38,176 nt of DNA from Bacteroidota bacterium (GTDB lineage: Bacteria; Bacteroidota; Rhodothermia; Rhodothermales; Rubricoccaceae), in assembly GCA_012960515.1 (NCBI GenBank), contig DUBD01000004.1, forward strand, positions 11,837-50,012, written 5' to 3'. Both the position numbers and the translations under genes were made by a program. Under the pieces are notes generated by a model. The model saw only the letters and a program-made list of their open reading frames with translations. It ran no database searches and was not told the origin of the DNA. Below, piece after piece: positions 21,983 through 31,182 of the stretch (its first letter is position 1; each line of letters opens with the position of its first letter).

Positions 21983-23911
21983 CTACGAAGGGAAAGCGGT
22001 GGCCTCGCCCAGCCGCTCCGCCAGCCCGCCGAGGCGGCGCTGCTGCGTCTCCACCGCCGCGTGCACCTGCGCCTCGGCCCCGAACAGCGCCACCGACTGG
22101 CGGGCCCGCGTGGCGGCGGTGTAGAGCAGCTCGCGCGTGAGGAGCGTGGCCCCGCGCGTCCCCGCCTCGGACATCACCGCGCCGACGTGGTCGAACTCCG
22201 AGCCCTGGCTTTTGTGGATGGTCAGCGCCCACGCCGGCTCGTGCGCCGGCAGCCGTGCGAGGGCCACGGGCCGCTCCAGGTGCGCAAAAACCGCGACGGG
22301 CTCCGAGGGCGTCCCCCAGAGCACGCCCACGTCGCCGTTGGAGAGCCCGGTCTCGCGGTCGTTGACGGTCACGAGGACGGGGCGGCCGCGGTAGAACGGC
22401 TCCGCGTAGGGTGGCCACCAGACGAGCTTCTCATCGCGCAGCGCGCCTTCGATGGCGGCGTTCAGGCCCTCCACGCCGCGAGGCCCCCGGCGGACCGCCG
22501 CGAGCAGCCGGAACCGTTCGAGCGCCGCCAGCGCCTCTGCCGCAGTCTCCGTCGTCACCACGTCTCGCGCGTAGCCGACGGCCCACGCGACCGCCTCGCG
22601 CACGTCCTCCGTCAGCGCGACGTCGCGCCGGGCCTCGTCGGTGAGCACCGCCAGCGCGGCGGCCCCGTCCGACTGGCGGATGGCCTCGGAGAGGGCGCCC
22701 ACGTCGGAGTCTGGGCCGAAGCGGCGGCTCTCGGTCAGGCGCACGACGGAGGCGGAGAGCGGCGTGGCGTCCGGGCTGGCGGGCACGTTCGCGAGGCCGA
22801 GGTCCGCGCAGAAGGCGGCGAGGTCGGGCGTTGCGCCTCCCTCGCCCGCGGCACAGAGGTCGGCGAAGGGCGTCCCGGCCTCTACGGGCGCCAGCTGGTC
22901 CGGGTCCCCGAGGACGACGAGCCGGGCCTCGGGGCGGAGCGCGGCCAGGAGCGCGTCGAACATCGGGAGGTCGATCATCGAGCCCTCGTCCACGAGCACG
23001 AGGTCGTGCGGGAGCGGGCGGCGGGCGTCGTGGCGGAAGCCCGCGCGCTCCGGGTGCGCGCCGAGGAGCCGGTGCAGCGTGACGGCTTCAGAGGAGCGGA
23101 GCGGCTCGGCGAGGGCGTCCGGCAGTCCGCCGAGCGCTCGCTGGATGCTCTCGGTGAGCCGTTGGGCGGCCTTGCCCGTCGGTGCCGCCAGCGCGACGCG
23201 CGTCTCGGGGCGGTCCGCGAGGACGAGCGCGAGAAGGCGAGCGGCGGTGTACGTCTTGCCCGTCCCCGGGCCGCCGGCCACGAAGAGCGCGCGCTGGCGG
23301 AGCGCCGCGGCGGCGGCGAGCGCCTGTCGGTCGAGCGCTCCGTCCTCGCGTGGGGAGAACAGCGCCGCGAACGCCTTGCGAGCGGAGTCTCCGGTCTCGC
23401 CGGGTTCGACCGTTCCTTCGGCTTCGCTCAGGACATGCAGTCGGGCGGAGACGGCGCGGGCCACGCGGCGCTCGGCGTCCACGAAGCGGCGGAACGCCAG
23501 CCGGTCGCCGCCCTCCGTGTCCGGCCGCGGCTCGATGACGAGCGGAGCGGCGGAGGCGGCGTCTCCCGCGACGGGGCTCGCCTCCAGAAAGCGCCGCCAA
23601 CTGGCGGCGTCGGGGAGCGGGGGGAGGCCGCGGAAGGCGGAGCGGGCGTGCTCGTCCTCGGGGAACGGCTGCCCGGCGTGGTCCGCGAGGGCGACGGCCG
23701 CGTGTCCGTCGCGGCGGGCGCGCGAGACGAGGGCCCCGGTGAGGGCGACCGCGCGGGCGCGGTCCGGGTCCACGGGCAGCCCTTCGCGTCGGGCGTGCTC
23801 CACGTCCAGCCCGGCGAGGAGGCGGGCCAGCGCGAGGTCCACGGCCTCGGCGGCCTCCGCTTCCGCGATGGCGTCGAGCGCGTCCGTGACGGTGCGGGGG
23901 AGCCTACGCAT
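21983..23911 (-). CDS. recD: RecBCD exonuclease V alpha subunit (RecD helicase)
   Basis: A 642-residue SF1B helicase, the fast 5'-3' motor of RecBCD. Walker A is VAGGPGTGKTYTAARLLALV (211-230), preceded by the RecD N-terminal region. Walker B is LVLVDEGSMIDLPMFDALLA, motif III is LVVLGDPDQLAPVEAGTPF, and the late motifs are LTIHKSQGSEFDHV and LLYTAATRARQSVALF. ATG 23911 overlaps the recB stop by eight bases; the track's longer frame extends into recB. Length fits classic RecD rather than the larger RecD2. The stretch encoding HVLSEAEGTVEPGE (about 159-172) is a copy of a dispersed repeat, between the N-terminal and motor domains. Confidence 0.93.
   Translation of the reverse strand: MRRLPRTVTDALDAIAEAEAAEAVDLALARLLAGLDVEHARREGLPVDPDRARAVALTGALVSRARRDGHAAVALADHAGQPFPEDEHARSAFRGLPPLPDAASWRRFLEASPVAGDAASAAPLVIEPRPDTEGGDRLAFRRFVDAERRVARAVSARLHVLSEAEGTVEPGETGDSARKAFAALFSPREDGALDRQALAAAAALRQRALFVAGGPGTGKTYTAARLLALVLADRPETRVALAAPTGKAAQRLTESIQRALGGLPDALAEPLRSSEAVTLHRLLGAHPERAGFRHDARRPLPHDLVLVDEGSMIDLPMFDALLAALRPEARLVVLGDPDQLAPVEAGTPFADLCAAGEGGATPDLAAFCADLGLANVPASPDATPLSASVVRLTESRRFGPDSDVGALSEAIRQSDGAAALAVLTDEARRDVALTEDVREAVAWAVGYARDVVTTETAAEALAALERFRLLAAVRRGPRGVEGLNAAIEGALRDEKLVWWPPYAEPFYRGRPVLVTVNDRETGLSNGDVGVLWGTPSEPVAVFAHLERPVALARLPAHEPAWALTIHKSQGSEFDHVGAVMSEAGTRGATLLTRELLYTAATRARQSVALFGAEAQVHAAVETQQRRLGGLAERLGEATAFPS
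23408..23437. repeat. Dispersed 'ccttcggcttcgctcagga' repeat inside recD
   Basis: CCTTCGGCTTCGCTCAGGAC belongs to the widespread repeat type whose reverse-strand reading gives PERSRR peptides (a shadow ORF here reads CPERSRR). It is related to the patch at 1964-2019, and here it is read in frame as LSEAEG. Confidence 0.55.
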
Positions 23912-26900
23912 CGGGCGAGAGGAGGCGGTCCAGCGCGAGGATGAGGGCAGCCGACGGTCTGTGCGTGAAAAGGGAGGGATGGGGGATGCGGGGTGCGGGA
24001 GGAGCAGCCTCGCGATCTGCCTCCCCACTCGCCTGGGGGGCGGTCTCCTCAGGCCCGCCGGTGGCTTTCGCCAGCGCGTGGGAAGCGTGTCCCTCATCCC
24101 CGATCGCGTCTCCCTCCATCCCTCTCAAAAACACATACGTCGCGCCGCCGATGTGCGTCTCGTAGTCGTACGCGGTGCCGAGGCGGGAGCGAAGGAAGCG
24201 GTGCAGCCCGAGGGTGTAGAGGTGGAGTTGGAGGCCGTAGTGGTGGCCGAGCATCGTGCTCTGGAGCGCGTCTGGCGTGTAGGCGCTCGCGTCCGATCCG
24301 AGCCGGTTGAACTTCCAGTCCGCCACCCACCACCGGTCGTCCACGCGCGCCACCACGTCGATCTCGCCGACCATCAGGCCGTCCACGGCGTCGCGCGAGA
24401 GGCGCGCGAGAGCGCGGGCGTACTCGGCGCCGAAGGGATTGGTCCCGTGCTCGCGGAACGCGTCCGCCAGCGCGGCGGGGGCGACGCGCCCGAGGGGAAA
24501 GGCGAAGCTCCACTCGGCCGTGCGGTGGTCGGCGTCGGCCATGCGGCGGGGAGCGCCGTCCGGCGAGGCGAACAGCGGCGCCGTGGCTACGCGCTCCAGG
24601 AGCGCTAGCACCTCCTCGGCGGGACGGATCGGGGCGCGGTGGGGGCGGCCCGGCTGGTCCAGCCCGTGCGCCTGGAGCAGGCGCTCGACGGTCTCGCGGT
24701 TGTGTGTGGCCGTCCGCTGGCGGGCCGTCTCGTCGGCGGGGTCGTCCCAGTGGACGTGCTGGAGGATCTGGTGGAGGCAGGTGCCCGGCCCCGTCCCGGC
24801 GGCGAAGGCGTGGAGGCCGGCGGGCGGGGCCTCGTCGCGGGTGTCGGCGTCGGCCTCGTCGGAGGCGGCGAGGCCGGCGGAGTCGTGGGGCTCGGAGCTG
24901 TAGCGGGTCCAGCCGCTGAAGGAGGCGCGGCGCCACTGGTCGCGGGCGCGCTGGCGGGCGTCGTCGGCGAGAGGATGGTCCGCGAGGTCACCGCCCGTGT
25001 TCTGTTCCGGGGCGTAGGGCGCGGCGACGGCGTCGGGGTCGCGGACGCCCATGACTTCCCCGTCCGGGTCCATCGCGCGGACCACCGCCAGCGGGTCCTC
25101 CACGGCGGCGGCGCGGCGGGCGAGCTCCACGTGGTCGGCAAGGGCGTCGGCGTCGGAACCGTCCAGCGGGGCGGCGTGGCCGGCGAGGAGGTAGCCCAGC
25201 CCGCTCATCGCGTCCAGCCGCTTCCGTCGCGCCAGCACCTGTCCCCAGATGACGTAGCACCGCTCGCGCGCCCGCGTCAGCGCGACGTACGCCTTGCGGA
25301 CGTGCTCGGCGAGGTTGTCCACCTGCCGCAGGCGCTCGGTCTCGGGCTGCATCGGCGAGCCGAGGTCGTAGACCACGCCCTCGTCGGTCCGCGCGAGCGT
25401 GGTGGCCTGCATCGTGTAGTCGCGCTCGCTCAGCGACCAGAGGTAGGGCAGGAAGACGATCTCGTACTCCAGCCCCTTCGCGTTGTGGTGCGTCGTGATG
25501 GTGACGGCCTCGGCGTCGCGCTCCAGCCGGAGTTCCTTCATCTCGCGCGAGGGGAGCGCCTGATCCTCGCGGTGGCGGAGCCAGTGCAGCAGGTCTTCGG
25601 GCGAGCGGTCGCCGCCGCCTTCGATCTCGTGGAGCAGCTCGCGGACGTGCCGGAGGTTGGTGGCGCGGCGCTCGCCGTCGGGCGTGGCGAGGACGCGCGC
25701 GAGGACGCCCTGCGTGTGCTGGAAGTCCGTGAGCACGTGGAGGACGCCGCGCGTGCGCCACATCCGGTTCCACGAGCGGACGAGCCCATGGATGCGCTCG
25801 GCCTCGGCGGTGTCGTCGTCCAGAGCGGCGATCTCGGCGGCGGACCAGCCCCATAGCGTCGTCGCGAGGGCGGCGCGGAGGGCGCGCTCGTCGTCCGGGT
25901 GGAGGACCGCGCGGAGCAGGAGTTCCACCTCCGCGATCTCGGCCGACTGGCGGACGTCGTCGGCGCGGGAGACGACGGCGGGGATGCCGAGGGCCTGGAG
26001 CGCCTGGAGCACGTCGGCGGCCTCGTAGCGGGTCGGGACGAGGACGGCGATGTCGGCGGGCGTAACGGGGCGCTCGCCCTCGTCCTCGCGCATCCGGGCC
26101 TCGCGGATCAACCGCGAGATCTCCGCCGCGACGGCTGGCGGGATGCTCTCGCTCGCGGCGGTCTTGCCGAGCGGGCGCCCCTCGCGCATGGGCGTGGGCC
26201 ACCAGACGAGGGGCGGGAGGTCGCCATCGCGCAGCGCCGGTTCCTGCTTCGCCGGGGACGAGTTCACGCGCCGGAACGGGATGCCCTCGAAGAGGAACGG
26301 GCGCTCGGCCTGCTCGAACACGCGGTTGACGGCCTCCACGAGCCCCGCCGTGCTCCGCCAGTTGGTCCCGAGCGTGAAGCGCCGCGTGGACTCGCGCTGC
26401 GCGCCGAGATAGGCGTGCACGTCCGCGCCCCGGAAGGCGTAGATGGCTTGCTTCGGATCGCCGACGAAGTAGAGCGGGCGGCCCTCGAAGGCGCGGCGGA
26501 AGATGGCGTACTGCTGCGGGTCGGTGTCCTGGAACTCGTCGATGAGGGCGACGGAGAACAGCCGCCGGATGCTCTGCGCCAGGAGCGGCCCGGTGGCATC
26601 GTCCGCCAGCGCGTCGTGGAGACGGGCGATGAGGTCGCTGAAGGTGAGCTGGCCGCGGTGCTCTTTGATGGCCTCGACGCGGGCGCCGACCTCGCGCGTG
26701 AACGTGCGGACGAACGCGGTGTCCAGCGCGTCCGCGGCGGTGACGACGGCCTCGCAGGCGAGGAAGCCGGCCCATTGCGTCGCGGCTTCCAGCGTGGCTT
26801 TCTGGTCCTTGCTCCGCTTCGCGCCGACTTTCTTGATCGCGGCCGGGGTGCAGACGCGAACGGCGGAGATCCCGTCGGGGTCGCGTCCCTCGGCGAAGGC

Positions 26901-27860
26901 AGTCACGCGGTCCAGGATCGCGTCGCCCTCGGGGCCGTCCAGCGGCGCGTTCTTGTTCCAGCCGACCGGTGCGAGCACGTCGCGCGCGGCCTCGGCGTCC
27001 CACGACTGGCGGAGCGCGTCGGCGGCGTCCGCCAGCGCGGCGCGGGCGTCCTCGAACGAGGGCCGCTCCGGGCGCAGGATCACGCGCGGGAAGTCCGCGA
27101 TGGCCTTGTGGTGCTGCACCAGGGTGGACGGCGCGCGCCCCTTCTCCAACGCGACGGCGGCGAGCGTCGCGTCGCCGTGGACGAGGCGGGCCCAGGCGTC
27201 GGCGGCGGCGCGGGCGCGGAGGGCGTCGCTGTCGGCGTCCTCCACGAAATCCATCTCGAACGGCGTGGCGCTCTCGAAGGCGGCCTGCTCTAGGATCCGC
27301 TTGCAGAAGCCGTGGATGGTGAAGATGCCGGCCTCGTCCACGCGGTCCAGTGCGGCGAGAAGCCGCGCCTCCGCGCGCGGCTGGCGGAGGAGGCTGGCGA
27401 GCGGGCGCGTGAGGTCGTCGGGCTCGGTCTCGCCTCGCGCGACGCCCAGCGCGGTGCGGAGCGCGGCCCGGATGCGGGTCTTGAGCTCCTCCGTGGCCGC
27501 GTTCGTGAACGTGACGACGAGCAGGCGCCGGAGGTCGGGCAGGTCGTCTGCGCCGGCCAGCCAGTCGGGCGCCTCGGCCTCGGGGTTCTCAGGATCGACG
27601 CCGGCCTCGGGGTCCAGCACGAGGCGGAGCACGAGCCCGGCGATGGCGAACGTCTTGCCGGTCCCGGCGCTGGCCTCGACGAGCGTGCGGCCCGCGAGGA
27701 CGGGCGTGGTCGCGTAGTCGAAGGGGGCGGGGGTTTCGGGTGTCGCGTTCGCGCTGGCGGTTGTGGTGGGCGAGGCGTTCGGCTCGCTGGACGGCTCCGC
27801 CAGCGGGGCGGGGGGCGGCGGTCCGTCGCTCTCGGGCGGGGGCTGGCTGAAGAGGTCCAT
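23904..27860 (-). CDS. recB: RecBCD exonuclease V beta subunit (RecB helicase-nuclease)
   Basis: A 1318-residue UvrD-type 3'-5' helicase with a C-terminal nuclease. The start is ATG 27860, overlapping the recC stop by one base (TGATG); the track's 1963-residue frame is false upstream of that. Residues 1-45 are a Pro/Ser/Ala/Thr-rich leader not typical of RecB. Walker A is VEASAGTGKTFAIAGLVLRL (61-80), followed by VVTFTNAATEELKTRI. Walker B is ALIDEFQDTDPQQYAIF, then VGDPKQAIYAFRGAD, and EAVTITTHHNAKGLEYEIVF and YVALTRARERCYV late. The nuclease domain shows VGEIDVVARVDDRWWVADWK, with the two metal-binding Asp residues and Lys of the RecB family, so Chi-regulated degradation should be possible. 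It is the middle gene of recC-recB-recD. Confidence 0.95.
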   Translation of the reverse strand: MDLFSQPPPESDGPPPPAPLAEPSSEPNASPTTTASANATPETPAPFDYATTPVLAGRTLVEASAGTGKTFAIAGLVLRLVLDPEAGVDPENPEAEAPDWLAGADDLPDLRRLLVVTFTNAATEELKTRIRAALRTALGVARGETEPDDLTRPLASLLRQPRAEARLLAALDRVDEAGIFTIHGFCKRILEQAAFESATPFEMDFVEDADSDALRARAAADAWARLVHGDATLAAVALEKGRAPSTLVQHHKAIADFPRVILRPERPSFEDARAALADAADALRQSWDAEAARDVLAPVGWNKNAPLDGPEGDAILDRVTAFAEGRDPDGISAVRVCTPAAIKKVGAKRSKDQKATLEAATQWAGFLACEAVVTAADALDTAFVRTFTREVGARVEAIKEHRGQLTFSDLIARLHDALADDATGPLLAQSIRRLFSVALIDEFQDTDPQQYAIFRRAFEGRPLYFVGDPKQAIYAFRGADVHAYLGAQRESTRRFTLGTNWRSTAGLVEAVNRVFEQAERPFLFEGIPFRRVNSSPAKQEPALRDGDLPPLVWWPTPMREGRPLGKTAASESIPPAVAAEISRLIREARMREDEGERPVTPADIAVLVPTRYEAADVLQALQALGIPAVVSRADDVRQSAEIAEVELLLRAVLHPDDERALRAALATTLWGWSAAEIAALDDDTAEAERIHGLVRSWNRMWRTRGVLHVLTDFQHTQGVLARVLATPDGERRATNLRHVRELLHEIEGGGDRSPEDLLHWLRHREDQALPSREMKELRLERDAEAVTITTHHNAKGLEYEIVFLPYLWSLSERDYTMQATTLARTDEGVVYDLGSPMQPETERLRQVDNLAEHVRKAYVALTRARERCYVIWGQVLARRKRLDAMSGLGYLLAGHAAPLDGSDADALADHVELARRAAAVEDPLAVVRAMDPDGEVMGVRDPDAVAAPYAPEQNTGGDLADHPLADDARQRARDQWRRASFSGWTRYSSEPHDSAGLAASDEADADTRDEAPPAGLHAFAAGTGPGTCLHQILQHVHWDDPADETARQRTATHNRETVERLLQAHGLDQPGRPHRAPIRPAEEVLALLERVATAPLFASPDGAPRRMADADHRTAEWSFAFPLGRVAPAALADAFREHGTNPFGAEYARALARLSRDAVDGLMVGEIDVVARVDDRWWVADWKFNRLGSDASAYTPDALQSTMLGHHYGLQLHLYTLGLHRFLRSRLGTAYDYETHIGGATYVFLRGMEGDAIGDEGHASHALAKATGGPEETAPQASGEADREAAPPAPRIPHPSLFTHRPSAALILALDRLLSPDA
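27797..27811 (+). repeat. Copy of the dispersed motif inside the recB leader
   Basis: CCGCCAGCGGGGCGG, on the opposite strand to recB, is read in recB as APLAEP within the low-complexity N-terminal leader. Confidence 0.6.
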
Positions 27861-30800
27861 CACGCCGGGACGCCCTCGCGGACGTGGGTCAGGAGCGGTG
27901 CCCAGAGCCCGAGGGCCCAGCGCGCGAAGTGGTCCTCGGGCACGAAGGGGTCCTCCAGGCCGCGCGTGGCGAGTTGGACGTAGGCGTCGGCGTCGTCCGT
28001 GAAGTCGTTCCAGGCGTCGGAGAAGCCCTTGCGAGCCTCGCGCATGGCGCTGTCGTTGGGGCGGAACGCCTCGGCCGTCGCGCGGCCCGCGGTCACGTCC
28101 GCGAAGTGCGCGAGCTGCTTCGCGCTCATCTTCTTCGCGTAGGCGTGCGAGGCCTTTTCGTAAAGCGGGAGCCGCCCGCGCCGCGCCCGCTTGTAGCCTT
28201 TGACGAGCGCCGCCAGCCAGGCGACCGCGTCGTCTTTCGGGACGGCCTCGAAATGCCTGGAGGTGCCGTCCGCGCCGACGGTACAGGTGACGCCCGGTCG
28301 CTGGGCGCACAGCGCGAGGTGGTCGATCCACGCCGCGATGAGGTGCTTCTCGCGGACCTTCCCGGCGCGGTAGCGGAGCGCGCCGCGGACCGTCGTCCGC
28401 TCCAGCGTGCCCACGAGGCGGACGCCCTCCACCTCCAACGCGACCGCCAGCGGGTCCGTCGCGCCCCACGCCTTGACTTCCTGCGCGATGGGCAGCGCTT
28501 CCTTGCAGGCCCGCGCGAGGACGGACGCGCCGGGCGCGCCGCCGGGGATCTGCCCGCTTCGCCTGAGGCGCTCCGCCAGCGCGTCGGGCGTGAGGCCGTC
28601 GATCATGCCGGTGAGGGCGGCCTCGCGGACGTGGTACTGCTCCAGCGCGTTGAGCTCGATGGGCTCGTCGTCGCGGAGCGCGTCGTCGTCCAGATCCAGG
28701 GAGGCGCGGAGGCGGCGGCGGACGACGAACCGGCTGGGGTTGGTCCACGCGTCCGCGAGGGCGGCGAGCGAGATCGTCTCCACCTCGTCCTCGGGATCGG
28801 GGAGCGGCGTCGCGAAAAAGGCGCCGGGCGGGTCCGCGGCGCCCACGCGGTGCTGGGCGGCGTAGCTCGCGAGCGGCCCGCCACCGCCCGAGAAGTAGTC
28901 CGCGGCGAACGGCTGCAGCCGGTGCTCCACGACGAGCTGGCGGTCGGCGTCGGCGCCCCAGTGGCGGCGGGCGGCGTCGCGGAAGGCGTCCAGGCAGACG
29001 CTCGCGGCGCGCTCGGCGTTGTCCTTCTGGCTGCGGCCGACGTAGCTCAGGATCAGCCGGTCGCGCGCGGCGAGGATGGCGTCCACGAAGAGTTGCTTGT
29101 CCAGACCGCGCGGGTCGGCGTCGCCGGGGCGCGGGGCGTGGGCCACCAGATCGAAGTCCGGCGCGAGGTCCGGGGCGGGGTAGACGCCGTCGTTGAGGCC
29201 GAGGAAGGCCACGACCCGGTGCGGCGCGTGCCGGAGCGCGACGGGCCGGGCGACGGTCACACGACCGGTGAGGTACGGCTCGCGCGTCTCGATCTGCTCC
29301 GCCGCGCCGTCCAGGTGGGAGCGGACGGTGCGGAAGGTCACGGGCTCGTCCGGGGAGCCCGCCAGCCCGTGGAGGCGGGCCAGCTCCTGCGCCTGCTGGC
29401 GGAGGTGGACGATGGCGGTGATCTCGTCCTCGGTCTCGGCGCGGAAGGCGCCGTCCAGGAACTGCACGATGCGGGCGGGCCACTCGTCCAGGCGAGCGGG
29501 GCGGTCCAGCGCGTCGAGCGCGGAGAAGAGCGCCTCGGCCCACTCGCAGAAGCGCCCGAGGAGGTCCGCGCCGCCGAGCCCGGCCACGTCGCACGGGAGG
29601 TGCCCGAGGACGAGCCCCGCGCGGCTGGCGGTCTCGCTCGTGGCGTCCGCCAGCGGGGCGGGGTCGCCCGTCATCACGCCGAGGAGCAGCCGGTCCAGCC
29701 CGAAGCGCCACGTGTGCAGGTCGTCCTCGGGGAGGCCGAACGTGCCCTTCTTCTCGGCGGTGAGGCCCCAGCAGACGCCGGCCTCGCGGATCCACGCGCG
29801 GAGCCGCGGCAGCTCTTCCTCGGAGATGTTCGCGGCGCGGCGGACGACCGGCGTCCCGAGCAGGTCCAGCAGGTCGCTCGCGGTCACGCGGCCCTCGTGC
29901 AGCCGGAGCGCGCGGACGAACGCCTCCACCACGCGACGGGCCGGCGCGTGCGGGTGCTCGGCGACGTGGTAGGGAATCCGGAGCTCCGGCGCGGCGTCCT
30001 CGGCGCCGAAGACGGCGTCCACGAGCGGCGCGTACGTATCCAGGTCCGGCGCGATCACGAGCACGTCGGCCGGGCGGAGGTCCGGGATCTGGGCGAACGC
30101 GTCCAGCAGGCAGTCACGGAGGGCCTCCAGTTCGCGCGTGGGCGAGTGGCAGTCGTGGACGCGGATGGAGCCATCCTCCGGGTCCAGCGGGAGGGGGGCG
30201 GCGGGCGGCGTGTCCGCTGCGAGCGCGGCTTGAAGCTGGTGGAGGGCCGTGGCCCCGCCGGTCTCCACCGCCAGCGGCTGGCGGGCGCCGCCGCCGAGGT
30301 CGGCGAGGACGGTCCAATAGTGCCGGGAGCGGCCGGCGAGGGCGCGGAGGAGCGGGTGCGCGTGCGTCTCGCGCGAGGCGTCGCCGGGCGTGACGGCGTA
30401 GAGCGTCACCGGGACGTGCGCCGCGGCCTCGCGGAGGATGCGGAGGTAGAGCGGCGGGAAGAGCAGCGCGCCGAAGACGGCGATCCGTGGCGGAAGCTGC
30501 GCGAGAGTCCGTTCGTCCGGCTGGCGGAGGGTGCGGGCGAGGGCGAGGAGGCCCGAGGCGCGGTCCAGCGTGGGGCGGCCATCCTCCACGAGGCGGCGCC
30601 AGAGCGCGCGCTGCCACGCGCCGTGCGCGAATTCCGGGAGCGGGTCCTCGCCCCGCGCCCACGCCGCCAGCACGTCCGGGCGGTAGACCTGGTAGTCGTC
30701 GAACAGCGCCGCGACCCGCTTCGCGAGGGGCATCACCTGCCCGCCGGTCTTGCTGAGGTACGCCGCCAGCGGGGCGAACGCGGGATCGTCCGGGAGCGAG

Positions 30801-31123
30801 CCGAGGACCGGCGCGAGCCGCCACGCGAGGGGGCCACCGTCGAACGGGTGCCGCTCGCCGTCACCGGGGCTCGCGTGCTGGACCAGCGCCTGCGCGAGGT
30901 CCGAGGCGAACGTGACGGGCGTGCCGAGGTCCAGCGCGGCGGCGCAGCCCAGCCGGTCCGCGAGGGCTTTGGTGAGCCACGCCCGCAGGCCCACGTTCTG
31001 CGCCACGAGCACGGTCTCGGTCTCCGTCGGCGGGAGCGGGTCCCGCGCGAGGGTGTCCGCCAGCGCGTCGAACAGCGGTTCGAGGCGCGGCGCGGTGACG
31101 ACGTGGAAGCCCGGCTCGGGCAC
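27860..31123 (-). CDS. recC: RecBCD exonuclease V gamma subunit (RecC)
   Basis: A 1087-residue RecC, the subunit that holds the complex together and scans for Chi. The opening FHVVTAPRLEPLFDALADTL then VLVAQNVGLRAWLTKALADR is the RecC form of a degenerate helicase domain, with no functional Walker A. TPVTFASDLAQALVQ, FDDYQVYRPDVLAAWARGED, VFGALLFPPLYLRILREAAA and the later VVAFLGLNDGVYPAPDLAPD, YVGRSQKDNAERAASVCLDA follow family order. The C-terminus is a degenerate nuclease-like domain. The GTG start at 31123 lies 24 bases after a TAGCTTCGC box. Two copies of the dispersed motif lie within it, both read as APLA. It heads an operon recC-recB-recD, the usual order, with one-base and eight-base overlaps. 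Confidence 0.92.
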   Translation of the reverse strand: MPEPGFHVVTAPRLEPLFDALADTLARDPLPPTETETVLVAQNVGLRAWLTKALADRLGCAAALDLGTPVTFASDLAQALVQHASPGDGERHPFDGGPLAWRLAPVLGSLPDDPAFAPLAAYLSKTGGQVMPLAKRVAALFDDYQVYRPDVLAAWARGEDPLPEFAHGAWQRALWRRLVEDGRPTLDRASGLLALARTLRQPDERTLAQLPPRIAVFGALLFPPLYLRILREAAAHVPVTLYAVTPGDASRETHAHPLLRALAGRSRHYWTVLADLGGGARQPLAVETGGATALHQLQAALAADTPPAAPLPLDPEDGSIRVHDCHSPTRELEALRDCLLDAFAQIPDLRPADVLVIAPDLDTYAPLVDAVFGAEDAAPELRIPYHVAEHPHAPARRVVEAFVRALRLHEGRVTASDLLDLLGTPVVRRAANISEEELPRLRAWIREAGVCWGLTAEKKGTFGLPEDDLHTWRFGLDRLLLGVMTGDPAPLADATSETASRAGLVLGHLPCDVAGLGGADLLGRFCEWAEALFSALDALDRPARLDEWPARIVQFLDGAFRAETEDEITAIVHLRQQAQELARLHGLAGSPDEPVTFRTVRSHLDGAAEQIETREPYLTGRVTVARPVALRHAPHRVVAFLGLNDGVYPAPDLAPDFDLVAHAPRPGDADPRGLDKQLFVDAILAARDRLILSYVGRSQKDNAERAASVCLDAFRDAARRHWGADADRQLVVEHRLQPFAADYFSGGGGPLASYAAQHRVGAADPPGAFFATPLPDPEDEVETISLAALADAWTNPSRFVVRRRLRASLDLDDDALRDDEPIELNALEQYHVREAALTGMIDGLTPDALAERLRRSGQIPGGAPGASVLARACKEALPIAQEVKAWGATDPLAVALEVEGVRLVGTLERTTVRGALRYRAGKVREKHLIAAWIDHLALCAQRPGVTCTVGADGTSRHFEAVPKDDAVAWLAALVKGYKRARRGRLPLYEKASHAYAKKMSAKQLAHFADVTAGRATAEAFRPNDSAMREARKGFSDAWNDFTDDADAYVQLATRGLEDPFVPEDHFARWALGLWAPLLTHVREGVPA

Positions 31124-31147
31124 GAATGGGTCCGTGTTTTTCAGGCC

Positions 31148-31156
31148 GCGAAGCTA
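31148..31156 (-). promoter_or_regulatory. Putative -7 promoter box TAGCTTCGC for recCBD
   Basis: Read on the minus strand, it lies 24 bases before the recC GTG. A TTG 16 bases further upstream (complement of 31173-31175) could be a -33 element with short spacing. Confidence 0.5.
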
Positions 31157-31182
31157 ACGCCCGGGGCTGCGACAAGGCCCTG

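Noticed and set aside
21963-22418. N-terminal extension of the low-GC gene to 314 residues
   Set aside because: This part is a shadow of recD with GC-rich codons; the protein-like sequence and the composition change begin at ATG 21962.
23904-29795. A single 1963-residue ORF including recB
   Set aside because: Upstream of 27860 it is the out-of-frame shadow of recC; RecB homology begins at MDLFSQ at 27860, where a TGATG overlap gives a natural start.
27860-31123. RecC read as an AddB-type nuclease-helicase
   Set aside because: No functional Walker A and no AddB-type iron-sulphur cysteine set; the adjacent RecB and RecD fit RecBCD rather than AddAB.
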